A stretch of DNA of 49,338 nt from Allobosea sp. OK403 (GTDB lineage: Bacteria; Pseudomonadota; Alphaproteobacteria; Rhizobiales; Beijerinckiaceae), in NCBI RefSeq assembly GCF_900113835.1, contig NZ_FOQV01000019.1:1-49338 (forward strand). The letters are read 5' to 3'. Both the position numbers and the translations under genes were made by a program. Within the stretch, counting starts at the first letter, position 1; each line of letters starts with the position of its first letter. Positions 14,279 to 23,092 of the stretch are shown piece by piece. The notes under the pieces are model-generated. The model was not told the DNA's origin. It searched no databases and worked only from the letters and a program-made list of their open reading frames with translations.

Positions 14279-15001
14279 ATTACGGTGACAGTTTACTAAT
14301 TGCCCCGCACTGCTACCGTGCGCGCATGACCCGTCTCGCCCGCCTCGTGGTTCCCAGCCTTGCCCATCATGTCACGCAGCGCGGGAACCGGCGCGAGCGC
14401 GTGTTCTTCGGGGACGACGACTACGAGGCCTATATCGGGCTCCTGAAGGCCTATGCGCCCAAATCCGGTACGCGGCTGATCGCGTGGTGCCTGATGCCGA
14501 ACCACGTCCATCTCCTGGCTGTTCCCGAGACGCCCGATGGCCTGCGCGCTCTGCTCGGCGAGACGCATCGCCGCTACACGGCGCGGATCAATGCCCGCAA
14601 CCGCTGGACCGGGCACCTCTGGCAGGGGCGCTTCGGTTCGGTCGTCATGGATGAGGGCCACCTTGCCCATGCTGTGCGCTATGTCAGCCTCAATCCGGTA
14701 CGGGCCCGCCTCGTCGCCCGGGCTGAAGAATGGCCGTGGTCGAGCGTCCGCGCCCATCTGAGCGGGGATGCCGATGGCCTGACCGATCTCGGGCCGGTCC
14801 TGGAGCGCTTTCCCGATTTCGCCAGCCTGCTGGAGACAGAAGAGGACGCGGCTGCGGCCAATGCCCTTCGCCTGGCGGAGACGACCGGCCGTCCACTGGG
14901 CGCGCCGTCGTGGATCGCTACGCTTGAAACGGCAGCCGGCCGCGCGCTTGCGCCGCAAAAGCGCGGGCCCAAGCCAAAATTAAGTAAACTGTCGCCGTAA
15001 T
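14279..15001 (+). mobile_element. REPtron: intact RAYT gene between inverted REP ends
   Basis: The left end ATTACGGTGACAGTTTAC (14279-14296) and right end GTAAACTGTCGCCGTAAT (14984-15001) are inverse copies with one mismatch in 18. They enclose a single RAYT gene. The right REP overlaps the gene's stop codon. This is the typical setting of a REP-associated transposase. Confidence 0.75.
14326..15000 (+). CDS. REP-associated tyrosine transposase (RAYT, transposase_17 / Y1 family)
   Basis: A 224-residue single-strand DNA transposase of the IS200-like HUH type, thought to move or copy REP sequences. The start at 14326 gives the usual opening MTRLARLVVPSLAHHVTQRG. The metal-binding HxH is in MPNHVHLLAVP (about residues 62-72). 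The catalytic tyrosine is in RRYTARINARNRWTGHLWQG. The conserved YVSLNPVRARLV follows. The last codons (KLSP, stop) lie inside the right REP sequence. The gene appears complete and could be active. It is divergent from a truncated relative. Confidence 0.93.
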   Translation: MTRLARLVVPSLAHHVTQRGNRRERVFFGDDDYEAYIGLLKAYAPKSGTRLIAWCLMPNHVHLLAVPETPDGLRALLGETHRRYTARINARNRWTGHLWQGRFGSVVMDEGHLAHAVRYVSLNPVRARLVARAEEWPWSSVRAHLSGDADGLTDLGPVLERFPDFASLLETEEDAAAANALRLAETTGRPLGAPSWIATLETAAGRALAPQKRGPKPKLSKLSP

Positions 15002-15091
15002 TGTGCGCGTCGGCGCCCGACATGCCGCGGGCGGGAACTCCGCCTCCTTGTCTTGCAACTCTTGCAACAGCTTGCTTCGCGGCTACCGCTT

Positions 15092-15976
15092 TCAGGCGGC
15101 CAGGGTGCCATTCACCGTGGTGATGCAGGACCCGCCGACCTGGACCTTGCCGTCCGCGTCCACAGACAGGAAAATCTTGCCGTCACGTCCGACGCAGCGA
15201 CCCTGTGCGGCCTCATAGCGCGCGCCAGCGGCGGGCAGCAATCCGCGAGCATGGCGGAACACCGCGATGCTGCCATTGCCGCTGCCGCACACCGGGTCCT
15301 CGTAGACGCCGCAGGAGGGGGCGAATGTCCGCACTTCGATCTCCGGCCCGCCCGCGCCGCGTTGCGCGAAGAGGGTAATGCCGGTGACGCCGATGCGGCG
15401 CTCGAAAGCCGCCGATCGGGCGAAATCAGGCTTCAGCGCCAACAAGGCCTCGACGCTCGAAAGCTCTGCGATAACCCAGACGGGGCCGACATTGACGATC
15501 GCCGGAGGCGCCTCGCGCTTGACGGCCGCGCCGATGATGGCCTCGATCTCGTCGACATCCTCGCGCGAGAGGGGCGTGATCGTCGCGGGCGGGAGCGACA
15601 GCGTCAGGACCTGGTCGACGCCCTGGCCGGCGACGGCAATCTCCACCAGGCCGACGCCGCACTCCTGCACGAGCTTGCCGTTCATGAGCTTGCCGTTTCT
15701 CGGGCTGGCCAATCCAGCCTCGAGGATCGCATGCGCGCTGCCCAGTGTCGGATGCCCGGCGAAGGGCAGCTCGGACCCCGGCGTGAAGATGCGCAGCCGA
15801 TAATCCGCATCAGGCGTCGTCGGCGGCAGCACGAAGGTCGTCTCGGACAGATTGGTCCAACGCGCAATCGCCTGCATCGCCTCGGAGTTCAATCCGTCGC
15901 TGTCGAGAACGACGGCGACGGGATTTCCCAGCAAGGGCCGCGTGGTGAAAGCGTCGACGACCTTGTAGTTGCGCAT
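15092..15976 (-). CDS. PhzF-family isomerase / epimerase-like protein
   Basis: A 294-residue protein of the PhzF/diaminopimelate-epimerase-like fold. The opening KVVDAFTTRPLLGNPVAVVL, the conserved NLSETTFVLPP with the catalytic glutamate (about residue 45), GHPTLGSAH, and YEDPVCGSGNGS near the C-terminus are all typical. No other phenazine genes are present, so this is one of the widespread PhzF relatives of unknown substrate and not a phenazine enzyme. It is divergent from a LysR regulator, which probably controls it. Confidence 0.92.
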   Translation of the reverse strand: MRNYKVVDAFTTRPLLGNPVAVVLDSDGLNSEAMQAIARWTNLSETTFVLPPTTPDADYRLRIFTPGSELPFAGHPTLGSAHAILEAGLASPRNGKLMNGKLVQECGVGLVEIAVAGQGVDQVLTLSLPPATITPLSREDVDEIEAIIGAAVKREAPPAIVNVGPVWVIAELSSVEALLALKPDFARSAAFERRIGVTGITLFAQRGAGGPEIEVRTFAPSCGVYEDPVCGSGNGSIAVFRHARGLLPAAGARYEAAQGRCVGRDGKIFLSVDADGKVQVGGSCITTVNGTLAA

Positions 15977-16069
15977 TGGCCTGTTCCCGCTCGACTGGCT
16001 GATCGATCAGCCGGCTGCATTGTCGCGGGCACGCTAGCTCGCCCGCCGGGCTGAGCCCAACGACAAGAT

Positions 16070-16089
16070 TTGACCGCGGTTGTGATCAA
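16070..16089. promoter_or_regulatory. Possible LysR-type binding site between phzF and its regulator
   Basis: TTGA (16070-16073) and TCAA (16086-16089) form an inverted repeat 12 bp apart, 14 bp upstream of the lysR start codon. It lies in the 127-bp divergent intergenic region where a LysR protein would be expected to act. Confidence 0.4.
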
Positions 16090-16103
16090 AATTAACAACC
16101 CTC

Positions 16104-17003
16104 ATGGTCCAGCTGCCCTCGATCCAGTCATTGCGCGCGTTTGAGGCCGCCTTCCGGTGGCAAAGCTATTCGCGCGCCGGCGACGAGCTCGGCCTGACGC
16201 ATGGGGCTGTCAGCCACCGCATCCGCGACCTCGAAGCCCGCACCGGACATGTCCTGTTCCGGCGCGTCGGCAATGAGATGCTGCCGACCGATGAGGCCCG
16301 CCGCCTCATGCTGCGCGTGCGGGAGGCGCTGGCGATCTTGAACGAGGCCTTCGCCTCGCCCCTCCGTGACCGCGCCCGCCGGACGATCAAATTGAGCGTG
16401 CTGCCCTCCTTTGCCTCGCGCTGGCTCGTGCCGCGCCTCAACCTGTTTCGCGATGCGCATCCCGAGATCGCCATCGAACTCGATTCCAGGCTCGATCATG
16501 CCGAACTCGGCCCATCCGGGGTCGATGCGGCGATCCGCTACGGACCCGGGGGCTGGCCGGGGCTGCGGGCCGAGCCGCTGGCGCGCGAGACGCTGCTGGC
16601 GGTTTGCGCGCCGCGTTACCGGGAGCGGCTGCACCTTGCGAGCACGCCGGACATCCTCCGCTGCGTGCTGTTGCGCCACAGCTGGCAGCCATGGGCGCCC
16701 TGGCTGCGCGCCGCCGGGCTGCCGCTGAAACAGCACGACGATGGACCCGGCTATGCCGATGCCGGCTTGCTGATCGACGCGGCGATCGCAGGCGAAGGCG
16801 TGGCCCTGGCGCGCGGGATTCTGGTGAAGCCGGAGATCGCGGCTGGCAGGCTTGTCGCCTTGGGGGATGTCAGGATCCGGGATGAGCATGCCTATCATCT
16901 GGTTCGTCCGCTCGGAACGAGCAGGCTCGACCCTGCGATCGATGCCTTCCGCGATTGGATGGTACCGCTTCTGCGGGCCGATGCCCTATCGGTCGAGCGC
17001 TGA
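16104..17003 (+). CDS. LysR-family regulator, GcvA-like
   Basis: A 299-residue protein. The N-terminal winged helix-turn-helix (QSLRAFEAAFRWQSYSRAGDELGLTHGAVSHRIRDLEARTG, about residues 8-48) and the LSVLPSFASRWLVPRL opening of the effector domain place it in the GcvA-like branch. DAAIRYGPGGWPGL is also characteristic. It is divergent from phzF, the likely target. The downstream 500 bp are repeats without genes. Confidence 0.93.
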   Translation: MVQLPSIQSLRAFEAAFRWQSYSRAGDELGLTHGAVSHRIRDLEARTGHVLFRRVGNEMLPTDEARRLMLRVREALAILNEAFASPLRDRARRTIKLSVLPSFASRWLVPRLNLFRDAHPEIAIELDSRLDHAELGPSGVDAAIRYGPGGWPGLRAEPLARETLLAVCAPRYRERLHLASTPDILRCVLLRHSWQPWAPWLRAAGLPLKQHDDGPGYADAGLLIDAAIAGEGVALARGILVKPEIAAGRLVALGDVRIRDEHAYHLVRPLGTSRLDPAIDAFRDWMVPLLRADALSVER

Positions 17004-17165
17004 CGCATCGGGCCTCGCTTGCCGGGGGCGAGGGCGGCACCGGCCACAGGATGGCTTGTGATCGATCCTATCAGTCTGGAGCGTTTTCGGGCGCAGTGGA
17101 GACCGGTTCGCGTGAGGACAACGCGTTAAGGCAGTGCTCCAGGAGCTGGCTGTCTCTGCTGGGAA

Positions 17166-17395
17166 ACACGCCGTCATTCCGGGCGTAGCGAAGCGGAGAC
17201 CCAGGACCTATCGTAGAGCGTCATTCTCGGGCTTGCGCCCCGAGAATCTCATGACCAGCTGGCTGAAATCAGAGATGGCCGGGTCAAGCCCGACCATGAC
17301 GCGCTTCGGATCCCGGAGCTGCGCGGCGGCTGTCCTTGGGCCGATCGAAGATCGGACCCGAGGGCTTCGCCCGGGATGGCGGCGCGTGGGTGATC
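17166..17395. repeat. REP-like repeat block after lysR
   Basis: The block contains CGCCGTCATTCCGGGCG (from 17168) and GGATCCCGG. It ends with ATCGAAGATCGGACCCGAGG and GCTTCGCCCGGGATGGCGGC, almost the same as 1536-1574. It lies in the gene-free stretch 17004-17514, where nothing else is recognisable. Confidence 0.6.
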
Positions 17396-17514
17396 AAGGC
17401 AGGGTATGCTTCCGCCGCCAGGGCTCGGCTCGCCGCGGGAAAATTGTGCCCCAGCGTCAATTGCGCGTCCCGATACGTCATGCCAGTCTTTACGTTCATC
17501 GAAGGGGGGAGTGG

Positions 17515-18258
17515 ATGAGCAACGTTTTCGTCAGCGAACAGCCGGCGAGTGGCGGGCCGTTTCGTGTCGGCGCCGTCCTCGACAAGACTTTCGCGGTTTT
17601 CAGTCGCCAGCTCGGCAAGTTCATTCTGCTGGCGCTGATTCCGATGGCGCCCTTGCTGCTGCTGGTCTTGATCATGGGGGCCGGCGGCGGCGCGGGAGCA
17701 GGCTTTGCGGTTGCCGCTGCCGTCATCGGGATCGCGACCTTCGTGCTGCAGGTCATGGCGCAGGCGACGAGCCTCTACGGCGCCTTTCAGGAGATGCGCG
17801 GTCAACCCTTCACGATCGGCCAGTCCCTCCAGATCGGGCTGGCGCAGGTCCTTCCCGTGATCGGTGTGGCGCTGCTGAGCGGCCTCGCGGCCGGTCTTGG
17901 CGCGATGCTTTTCGTCATACCGGGCCTCATCGTCATGTGCATGCTCGCCGTCGCCATTCCGGCTTGCGTGATCGAGAAAACAGACGTCATGGCAAGCCTG
18001 TACCGCAGCGTCGCTCTGACCAAGGGCTATCGCTGGCAGGTTTTCGGGCTGCTGATGCTCATCTTCGCGGTCGCCTTGATCGGAAGTTCCGTGCTCTCGC
18101 GGATGGCTGGCTACGGCTTTGTGGGCGAGTGTCTGAGTTTCGCCTGGCAGGTCGTCACCACCGCCTTCGGCGCGGTTCTCGCCGCGGTGATCTATCATGA
18201 CCTGCGCGCGGCCAAGGAAGGCATCGACCTCGACACGCTGGCGAACACCTTCGACTGA
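17515..18258 (+). CDS. Multi-pass membrane protein, YciC/GDPD-membrane-domain-like
   Basis: 247 residues from the ATG at 17515, which follows a purine-rich GAAGGGGGGA ribosome site; the frame stays open upstream but into repeat DNA. About six hydrophobic segments are visible, including FILLALIPMAPLLLLVLIMG (near residue 38), GFAVAAAVIGIATFVLQVM, VLPVIGVALLSGLAAGLGAM and WQVFGLLMLIFAVALIG. The layout, with VGAVLDKTFAVFSRQLGKF before the first helix and a closing AAVIYHDLRAAKEGID, fits the glycerophosphodiester-phosphodiesterase membrane-domain / YciC-like families. Function is unknown. It has no obvious operon partner. Confidence 0.75.
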   Translation: MSNVFVSEQPASGGPFRVGAVLDKTFAVFSRQLGKFILLALIPMAPLLLLVLIMGAGGGAGAGFAVAAAVIGIATFVLQVMAQATSLYGAFQEMRGQPFTIGQSLQIGLAQVLPVIGVALLSGLAAGLGAMLFVIPGLIVMCMLAVAIPACVIEKTDVMASLYRSVALTKGYRWQVFGLLMLIFAVALIGSSVLSRMAGYGFVGECLSFAWQVVTTAFGAVLAAVIYHDLRAAKEGIDLDTLANTFD

Positions 18259-18409
18259 CGCCGCAGCGTGATCTGTGACCGGGATGATCGCTCGGGATGG
18301 CCTGTGCGCGGGATTCCGGAGCAGCCCGGAGACGGCATGACGCTGGCCCGGCGCGGACCCCCTTGGCTTTATCCCTGGCCAAGAGCCCGTCTGGAAACGC
18401 CAGTCGCCT

Positions 18410-20218
18410 TCACTGCGGCAGCTGGTAGAAATGCCCGGGCGCGACCTCGCGATAGCTGCGCTGGGGCGGCACATAGTCGGCGGGGCGGACCGGGCTTCTG
18501 ATCTCGTCGTTGGAGATGCGGCGCAGCTGGCGCCGGGTCGGGTCGGCGATCGGAACCGCCGCGATCAGCCGTTTGGTATAGGCGTGCTGCGGGTTCTCGA
18601 ACACGCAGGCGCGCGGGCCGATCTCGACGATCTCGCCGAGATACATCACCGCGACGCGATGGCTGACGCGCTCGACCACCGCCATGTCGTGCGAGATGAA
18701 GAGATAGGCCAGCCCATAGCGCTCCTGCAGATCCAGCATCAGGTTGATCACCTGCGCTTTGACGGAGACGTCGAGCGCCGACACGGCTTCATCCGCGACG
18801 ATCAGCTTCGGCTCGAGCGCAAGCGCACGCGCAATGCAGACGCGCTGGCGCTGGCCGCCGGAGAATTCATGCGGGAAGCGATCGGCCATCCCGGCGGAAA
18901 GCCCGACGCGCTCGAGCAGAGCGGCGACGCGGGCGTCGACATCCCGGGCGGTGCCGAGCCCATGCGCGATGATAGGCTCGGCGATGGCCGAGCCGATGCG
19001 GATGCGCGGATTGAGGCTCTCGAACGGATCCTGGAAGATCATCTGCGCATGGCGGCGGATTTCGGCGAGCTCCGTCCGGCCGGCGCCGCGCACGTCGCGG
19101 CCGTCGATCCGGATTGCGCCGCCTGTCGCCTGCGCCAGCCTGATGATCGAGCGACCCGTGGTCGACTTGCCGCAGCCGGATTCACCGACCAGCGACAAGG
19201 TCTCGCCCTGGCGCAGATCGAAGGAGACGTTCTCGACCGCATGGACCCGGCCGCTGACGCGCCCGAAGAAACCCGCCTTCAGGTCAAAGCGCGTGACTAG
19301 GTTGCCGACCTCCAGTACCGGCCGGGCTTCGGATTTCACCGTATCGGCTGTCGCCGGGGCAGGCACGATCGCGCCCGTCTGCAGGTCGACCACGGGAAAG
19401 CGCAGCGGCCGTTGCTTGCCGGTCATCGAGCCGAGCTGCGGCACCGCCGAGAGCAGGGCGCGCGTATAGGGATGGCTGGCGCCCGCGAAGATGGCCTGCG
19501 TCGTGCCGGTCTCGACCGCCTCGCCGCGATACATCACCACCGTCCGGTCGGAGATTTCGGCGACCACGCCCATGTCGTGGGTGATGAAGAGGACCGACAT
19601 GCCCTCTTCCTCCTGCAGCGCCTTGATCAGCTCCAGGATCTGCGCCTGGATCGTCACGTCGAGCGCCGTCGTCGGCTCGTCGGCGATCAGCAGCTTCGGC
19701 TCGCAGGCAAGCGCGATGGCGATGACGACGCGCTGGCGCATGCCGCCGGAGAAGCTCAGCGGATATTCCGACAAGCGCGACTTCGCCGAGGGGATGCGCA
19801 CCTTGTCGAGCAAGCGCACGGCCTCGGCTTCGGCCGCGCCCTGCGAGAGGCCGCGATGCTGCTTCAGCACCTCGGTGATCTGGCGGCCGATCCTGAGGAC
19901 CGGGTTGAGCGAGGTCATCGGCTCCTGGAAGATCATGCCGATGCGGTTGCCGCGCACGGCTTGCATCGCCTTGGCCGGCAGCGCGAGCAGGTTTTGGCCC
20001 TCGAACAGGATCTTGCCGGAGGTGCGGGAATTGGCCGGGGAGAGCAGGCGCATGATCGAAAGCGCCGTCACGCTCTTGCCGGAACCGGATTCGCCGACGA
20101 CGGCCACGGTTTCGCGCGGACCGATATCGAAGCTGACCTTGTTGACGACGTTCAGCCAGTCCTGGCCGACGCGGAAGGAGGTGGTGAGATTGTCGACGCG
20201 AAGCACGGGGTCCGTCAT
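18410..20218 (-). CDS. Dipeptide-type ABC importer, fused double ATPase (DppD-DppF)
   Basis: A 602-residue protein holding two complete ABC ATPases in tandem, the GsiA-like arrangement. The first has Walker A GESGSGKS (42-49), signature SFSGGMRQRV and Walker B LLIADEPTTALDVT. The second has GESGCGKSTTGRS, SGGQRQRV and LIVADEAVSALDVS. Each half is followed by the oligopeptide-specific C-terminal extension (ASHPYTRALLSAVPQL; QHAYTKRLIAAVPIADP). It is the last gene of the operon and starts 3 bp after dppC. It energises import by the two permeases upstream. Confidence 0.95.
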   Translation of the reverse strand: MTDPVLRVDNLTTSFRVGQDWLNVVNKVSFDIGPRETVAVVGESGSGKSVTALSIMRLLSPANSRTSGKILFEGQNLLALPAKAMQAVRGNRIGMIFQEPMTSLNPVLRIGRQITEVLKQHRGLSQGAAEAEAVRLLDKVRIPSAKSRLSEYPLSFSGGMRQRVVIAIALACEPKLLIADEPTTALDVTIQAQILELIKALQEEEGMSVLFITHDMGVVAEISDRTVVMYRGEAVETGTTQAIFAGASHPYTRALLSAVPQLGSMTGKQRPLRFPVVDLQTGAIVPAPATADTVKSEARPVLEVGNLVTRFDLKAGFFGRVSGRVHAVENVSFDLRQGETLSLVGESGCGKSTTGRSIIRLAQATGGAIRIDGRDVRGAGRTELAEIRRHAQMIFQDPFESLNPRIRIGSAIAEPIIAHGLGTARDVDARVAALLERVGLSAGMADRFPHEFSGGQRQRVCIARALALEPKLIVADEAVSALDVSVKAQVINLMLDLQERYGLAYLFISHDMAVVERVSHRVAVMYLGEIVEIGPRACVFENPQHAYTKRLIAAVPIADPTRRQLRRISNDEIRSPVRPADYVPPQRSYREVAPGHFYQLPQ

Positions 20219-20221
20219 GCC

Positions 20222-21157
20222 TCAGCCCTCCCTGCGCGGATTGAGGATGTCGCGCAAGCCGTCGCCGATCAGGTTGACGCCGACGATGAGCAGCAGCAGG
20301 GCAAGCCCGGGGAAGACGCTGATCCAGTAATCGCCGGAGAGGAGATATTCGAAGCCGTTGGCGATCAGCAGGCCAAGCGAGGGCTCCGTCACGGGCAGGC
20401 CGATGCCGAGGAAGGAGAGCGTCGCCTCCAGCATGATCGCATAGGCGATGCGCATGGTCGCGACGACGATGAGCGGCGGCAGGCAGTTGGGCAGGATATG
20501 GCGGAACAGGATGCTGCGGTCGGGCAGCGCCATGGCGCGCGCGGCGTCGACATAGGCGCGCCGGCGCTCGACCAGGGCCGAGCCGCGCACGGTGCGCGCA
20601 TAATAGGCCCATTGCGTCACGACCAGAGCGAGGATGATCTTGTCGATGCCCTGGCCGAGGATGGCGAGGAAGATCAGGGCGATCAGGATCGCGGGGAAGC
20701 TCAGCTGGATGTCGACGATGCGCATCAGCACGGCGTCGGTCCGCCCGCCGAGATAGGCGCTGATCAGGCCGATCGCGGCGCCGATGACGAGCGCGATCGC
20801 CGCGCTGGACAGGCCGACCAGGATACTGGTGCGCAGCCCGAAGAGGATCGCGCTGAACAGGTCGCGGCCCTGATCATCCGTGCCGATGAGGTAGAGCATG
20901 CCGCTCATGCTGCGCGAGCCCGGCCGCAGGCGGTTGTCCATGATGTCGAGCTGGGACAGGTCATAAGGGTTCTGCGGCGCGATCAATGGCGCCAGGATCG
21001 CGGCAAGCACCAGGAGCGCCACGAGGATGACGCCGGTGAGCGCGAGCCTGTCGCGCAGCAGGGCGCCGAGCATCTCGCGAAGGGGCGAGCGGCCGGCATG
21101 GGTGCCGCCCGCAGCCGGCCCGTGAACCGAGGTCCGTACCTGGGGATCGAGGCTCAT
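20222..21157 (-). CDS. Dipeptide-type ABC importer permease (DppC-like)
   Basis: 311 residues from the ATG at 21157, which overlaps the dppB stop by 4 bp (ATGA); the frame stays open further upstream only inside dppB. The N-terminal region has one helix (LALTGVILVALLVLAAILAP) followed by GTDDQGRDLFSAILFGLRTS, the conserved DppC segment. The EAA loop is in YVDAARAMALPDRSILFRHILPN. The C-terminus GVNLIGDGLRDILNPR is typical of the family. It pairs with the DppB-like permease to form the channel. Confidence 0.95.
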   Translation of the reverse strand: MSLDPQVRTSVHGPAAGGTHAGRSPLREMLGALLRDRLALTGVILVALLVLAAILAPLIAPQNPYDLSQLDIMDNRLRPGSRSMSGMLYLIGTDDQGRDLFSAILFGLRTSILVGLSSAAIALVIGAAIGLISAYLGGRTDAVLMRIVDIQLSFPAILIALIFLAILGQGIDKIILALVVTQWAYYARTVRGSALVERRRAYVDAARAMALPDRSILFRHILPNCLPPLIVVATMRIAYAIMLEATLSFLGIGLPVTEPSLGLLIANGFEYLLSGDYWISVFPGLALLLLIVGVNLIGDGLRDILNPRREG

Positions 21158-22131
21158 TGCGAGTTTCCCCCGAGGCGCACGCGCGGATCGACGACGGAAT
21201 AGAGGATATCGACCAGGAGATTGATCAGGCTGAACATCACGACGGTGATCATCAGATAGGCCAGGATCACCGGGCGATCGAGCACGCCGATGGCGTCGAT
21301 GATCAGCTTGCCCATGCCGGGCCAGGCGAAGATCGTCTCGGTGACGACGGCAAAGGCGATCAGCGAGCCGAGTTCGAGGCCGATGACGGTGATCAGCGGG
21401 ATCAGCGTGTTCTTCAGCACATGGCCGAAGACGATGCGCGATTCCGACAGCCCCTTGGCGCGGGCGAAGCGCACGAAATCGAGCTGCATGCATTCCATCA
21501 CGCCGGCGCGGGTCAGGCGGATGACCAGCGAGATCTTGAACAGCGCCAGGTTGAAGGCTGGCAGCAGCAGATGCGACAGCCCGTCCCAGTTCAGGAAGCT
21601 CACCGGCATGCCGAGCAGCGAGGTGGTCTCGCCGCGCCCGGACGCCGGCAGCCAGCCGAGCTTGACGCTGAACAGCAGGATCATGACCAGGCCGATCCAG
21701 AAGGTCGGCAGGCTGAAGCCGAGGATCGAGAAGGTCATCACCGATTTCGCGATCCACCCCTTCGGCTTGAGGCCGGCATAGATCCCGAGCGGCAGGCCGA
21801 TCACCAGCGCCATGACGAGCGCGACGAAGGCGAGCTCCAGCGTCGCCGGCATGCGCTTCAGGATCAGCGTCAGGGCCGGCTGGTTGAAGACGAAGGAGTT
21901 GCCGAGGTCGCCCGAGAGCGCCCGCAGCAGGAACAGCCCATATTGCTCCCAGACCGGCCGGTCCAAGCCGAAGGCGCGGATGACCTCGAGCCGCTCGGCC
22001 GGCGTCGCGGTGGCGCTGAGCAGCACGTCGACGGGATTGCCGACCATGTAGAGGCCGACGAAGACCAGGACCGACATCACGAACAGCGTCAGCACGGTCT
22101 GGAGCGACCGGCTCATGAGATATCGCGCCAT
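21154..22131 (-). CDS. Dipeptide-type ABC importer permease (DppB-like)
   Basis: A 325-residue protein with six helices. It opens MARYLMSRSLQTVLTLFVMSVLVF, carries PATLELAFVALVMALVIGLPLG, the EAA loop FVRFARAKGLSESRIVFGHVLKN, and ends LLVDILYSVVDPRVRLGG. All are standard for DppB/GsiC. It starts 1 bp after the stop of the second nucleoside hydrolase, so transport and hydrolysis genes are one transcription unit. Confidence 0.95.
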   Translation of the reverse strand: MARYLMSRSLQTVLTLFVMSVLVFVGLYMVGNPVDVLLSATATPAERLEVIRAFGLDRPVWEQYGLFLLRALSGDLGNSFVFNQPALTLILKRMPATLELAFVALVMALVIGLPLGIYAGLKPKGWIAKSVMTFSILGFSLPTFWIGLVMILLFSVKLGWLPASGRGETTSLLGMPVSFLNWDGLSHLLLPAFNLALFKISLVIRLTRAGVMECMQLDFVRFARAKGLSESRIVFGHVLKNTLIPLITVIGLELGSLIAFAVVTETIFAWPGMGKLIIDAIGVLDRPVILAYLMITVVMFSLINLLVDILYSVVDPRVRLGGNSQ

Positions 22132-22132
22132 C

Positions 22133-23092
22133 TCAGCCTCCTGCCCGGGGCGCGGCCTGCCCGTAGCGGCTCAGGCGCTGCGACAGCAGCGCGATGAAGC
22201 CCGCCTCATCGACGCTCTCGATGATCGTCGCCCGCGCGGCGCGCTCCGTCTTGCCGTGATAATCGGCATAGCTGTAGCCGGCGGTCTTACCCGTGACCTG
22301 GACGCCGATGGCGGCCGGGCGGCCCTTGAACAGCTCCGGCTGCAGCAGCCAGGCGATGGTCATGGCGTCATGGATCGGGCCGCCGGGGCGGCCAAAGCGC
22401 GCGATGTCGCTGCGGTCATAGGTGGTGAGCAGATCGGCCAATGCCCGCCCGACCGCGCCGCCGGTGTTGCGGAAGCCCGCAATGTGCTCGGCCGTGAACA
22501 GCGCCTGGAAGGTCACGTCGAGCGGCATCGCCACGACCTCGATACCCGAGCCATGGACGATCTCGGCCGCATGCGGATCGGCATAGACGTTGAACTCCGC
22601 CCAGGGCGTGCGATGGCCGAGCGCGGTGAAGGCGCCGCCCATGGCGACGATCCGCGCGATGCCCTTCGCCACATCGGGGTGCTGCACCAGAGCGAGCGCG
22701 ATATTGGTCAAGGGGCCGATCGCGCAGATGGTGATGGGCTCGGCGATCGCGGCGCGCGCGCTGCGGATGATGAAATCGACCGCATGCTCATCAGCCGGGC
22801 GCAGATCGGTCGGAGGCAGGAGCGTGTCGCTGAAGGCGCCGATCGCGGCGTATTTGCCAAAGACCTGCTGGCGCACCAGCGGCCCCGGCGCGCCCGCAAA
22901 AACCGGCACCTCGGGGCGCCCCGCCAGGGCCAGGATCTTGCAGGCATTGGCGAGCGTCGCCTGCAGCGGCACGTTGCCGCCGACCACCGAGATGCCGAGC
23001 ACCTCGAGCTCGGGCGAGGCCAGCGCCATCAGGATCGCGGCCGCGTCGTCGACGCCGGGATCGGTGTCGACGATGATGCGCTGGCGATTCAC
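22133..23092 (-). CDS. Nucleoside hydrolase (IunH family), second copy
   Basis: A 319-residue protein that should cleave the N-glycosidic bond of nucleosides to base plus ribose. The calcium-binding IIVDTDPGVDDAAAI (residues 6-20) is diagnostic, and ITICAIGPLTNIALAL, the AMGGAF motif and IHDAMTIAWLL follow in order. Base specificity cannot be read from the sequence. It overlaps the stop of the other hydrolase by 4 bp (ATGA) and sits directly before dppB. The two copies are clearly diverged, so they may have different substrates. Confidence 0.94.
   Translation of the reverse strand: MNRQRIIVDTDPGVDDAAAILMALASPELEVLGISVVGGNVPLQATLANACKILALAGRPEVPVFAGAPGPLVRQQVFGKYAAIGAFSDTLLPPTDLRPADEHAVDFIIRSARAAIAEPITICAIGPLTNIALALVQHPDVAKGIARIVAMGGAFTALGHRTPWAEFNVYADPHAAEIVHGSGIEVVAMPLDVTFQALFTAEHIAGFRNTGGAVGRALADLLTTYDRSDIARFGRPGGPIHDAMTIAWLLQPELFKGRPAAIGVQVTGKTAGYSYADYHGKTERAARATIIESVDEAGFIALLSQRLSRYGQAAPRAGG

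Noticed and set aside
15092..15976. Phenazine biosynthesis
   Set aside because: Only phzF is present. PhzF relatives are widespread without phenazine production, and no phzA, B, D, E or G genes are nearby.
19412..21202. Plus-strand open frame of 596 codons
   Set aside because: Antisense to the ABC ATPase and permease genes, which have all expected motifs.
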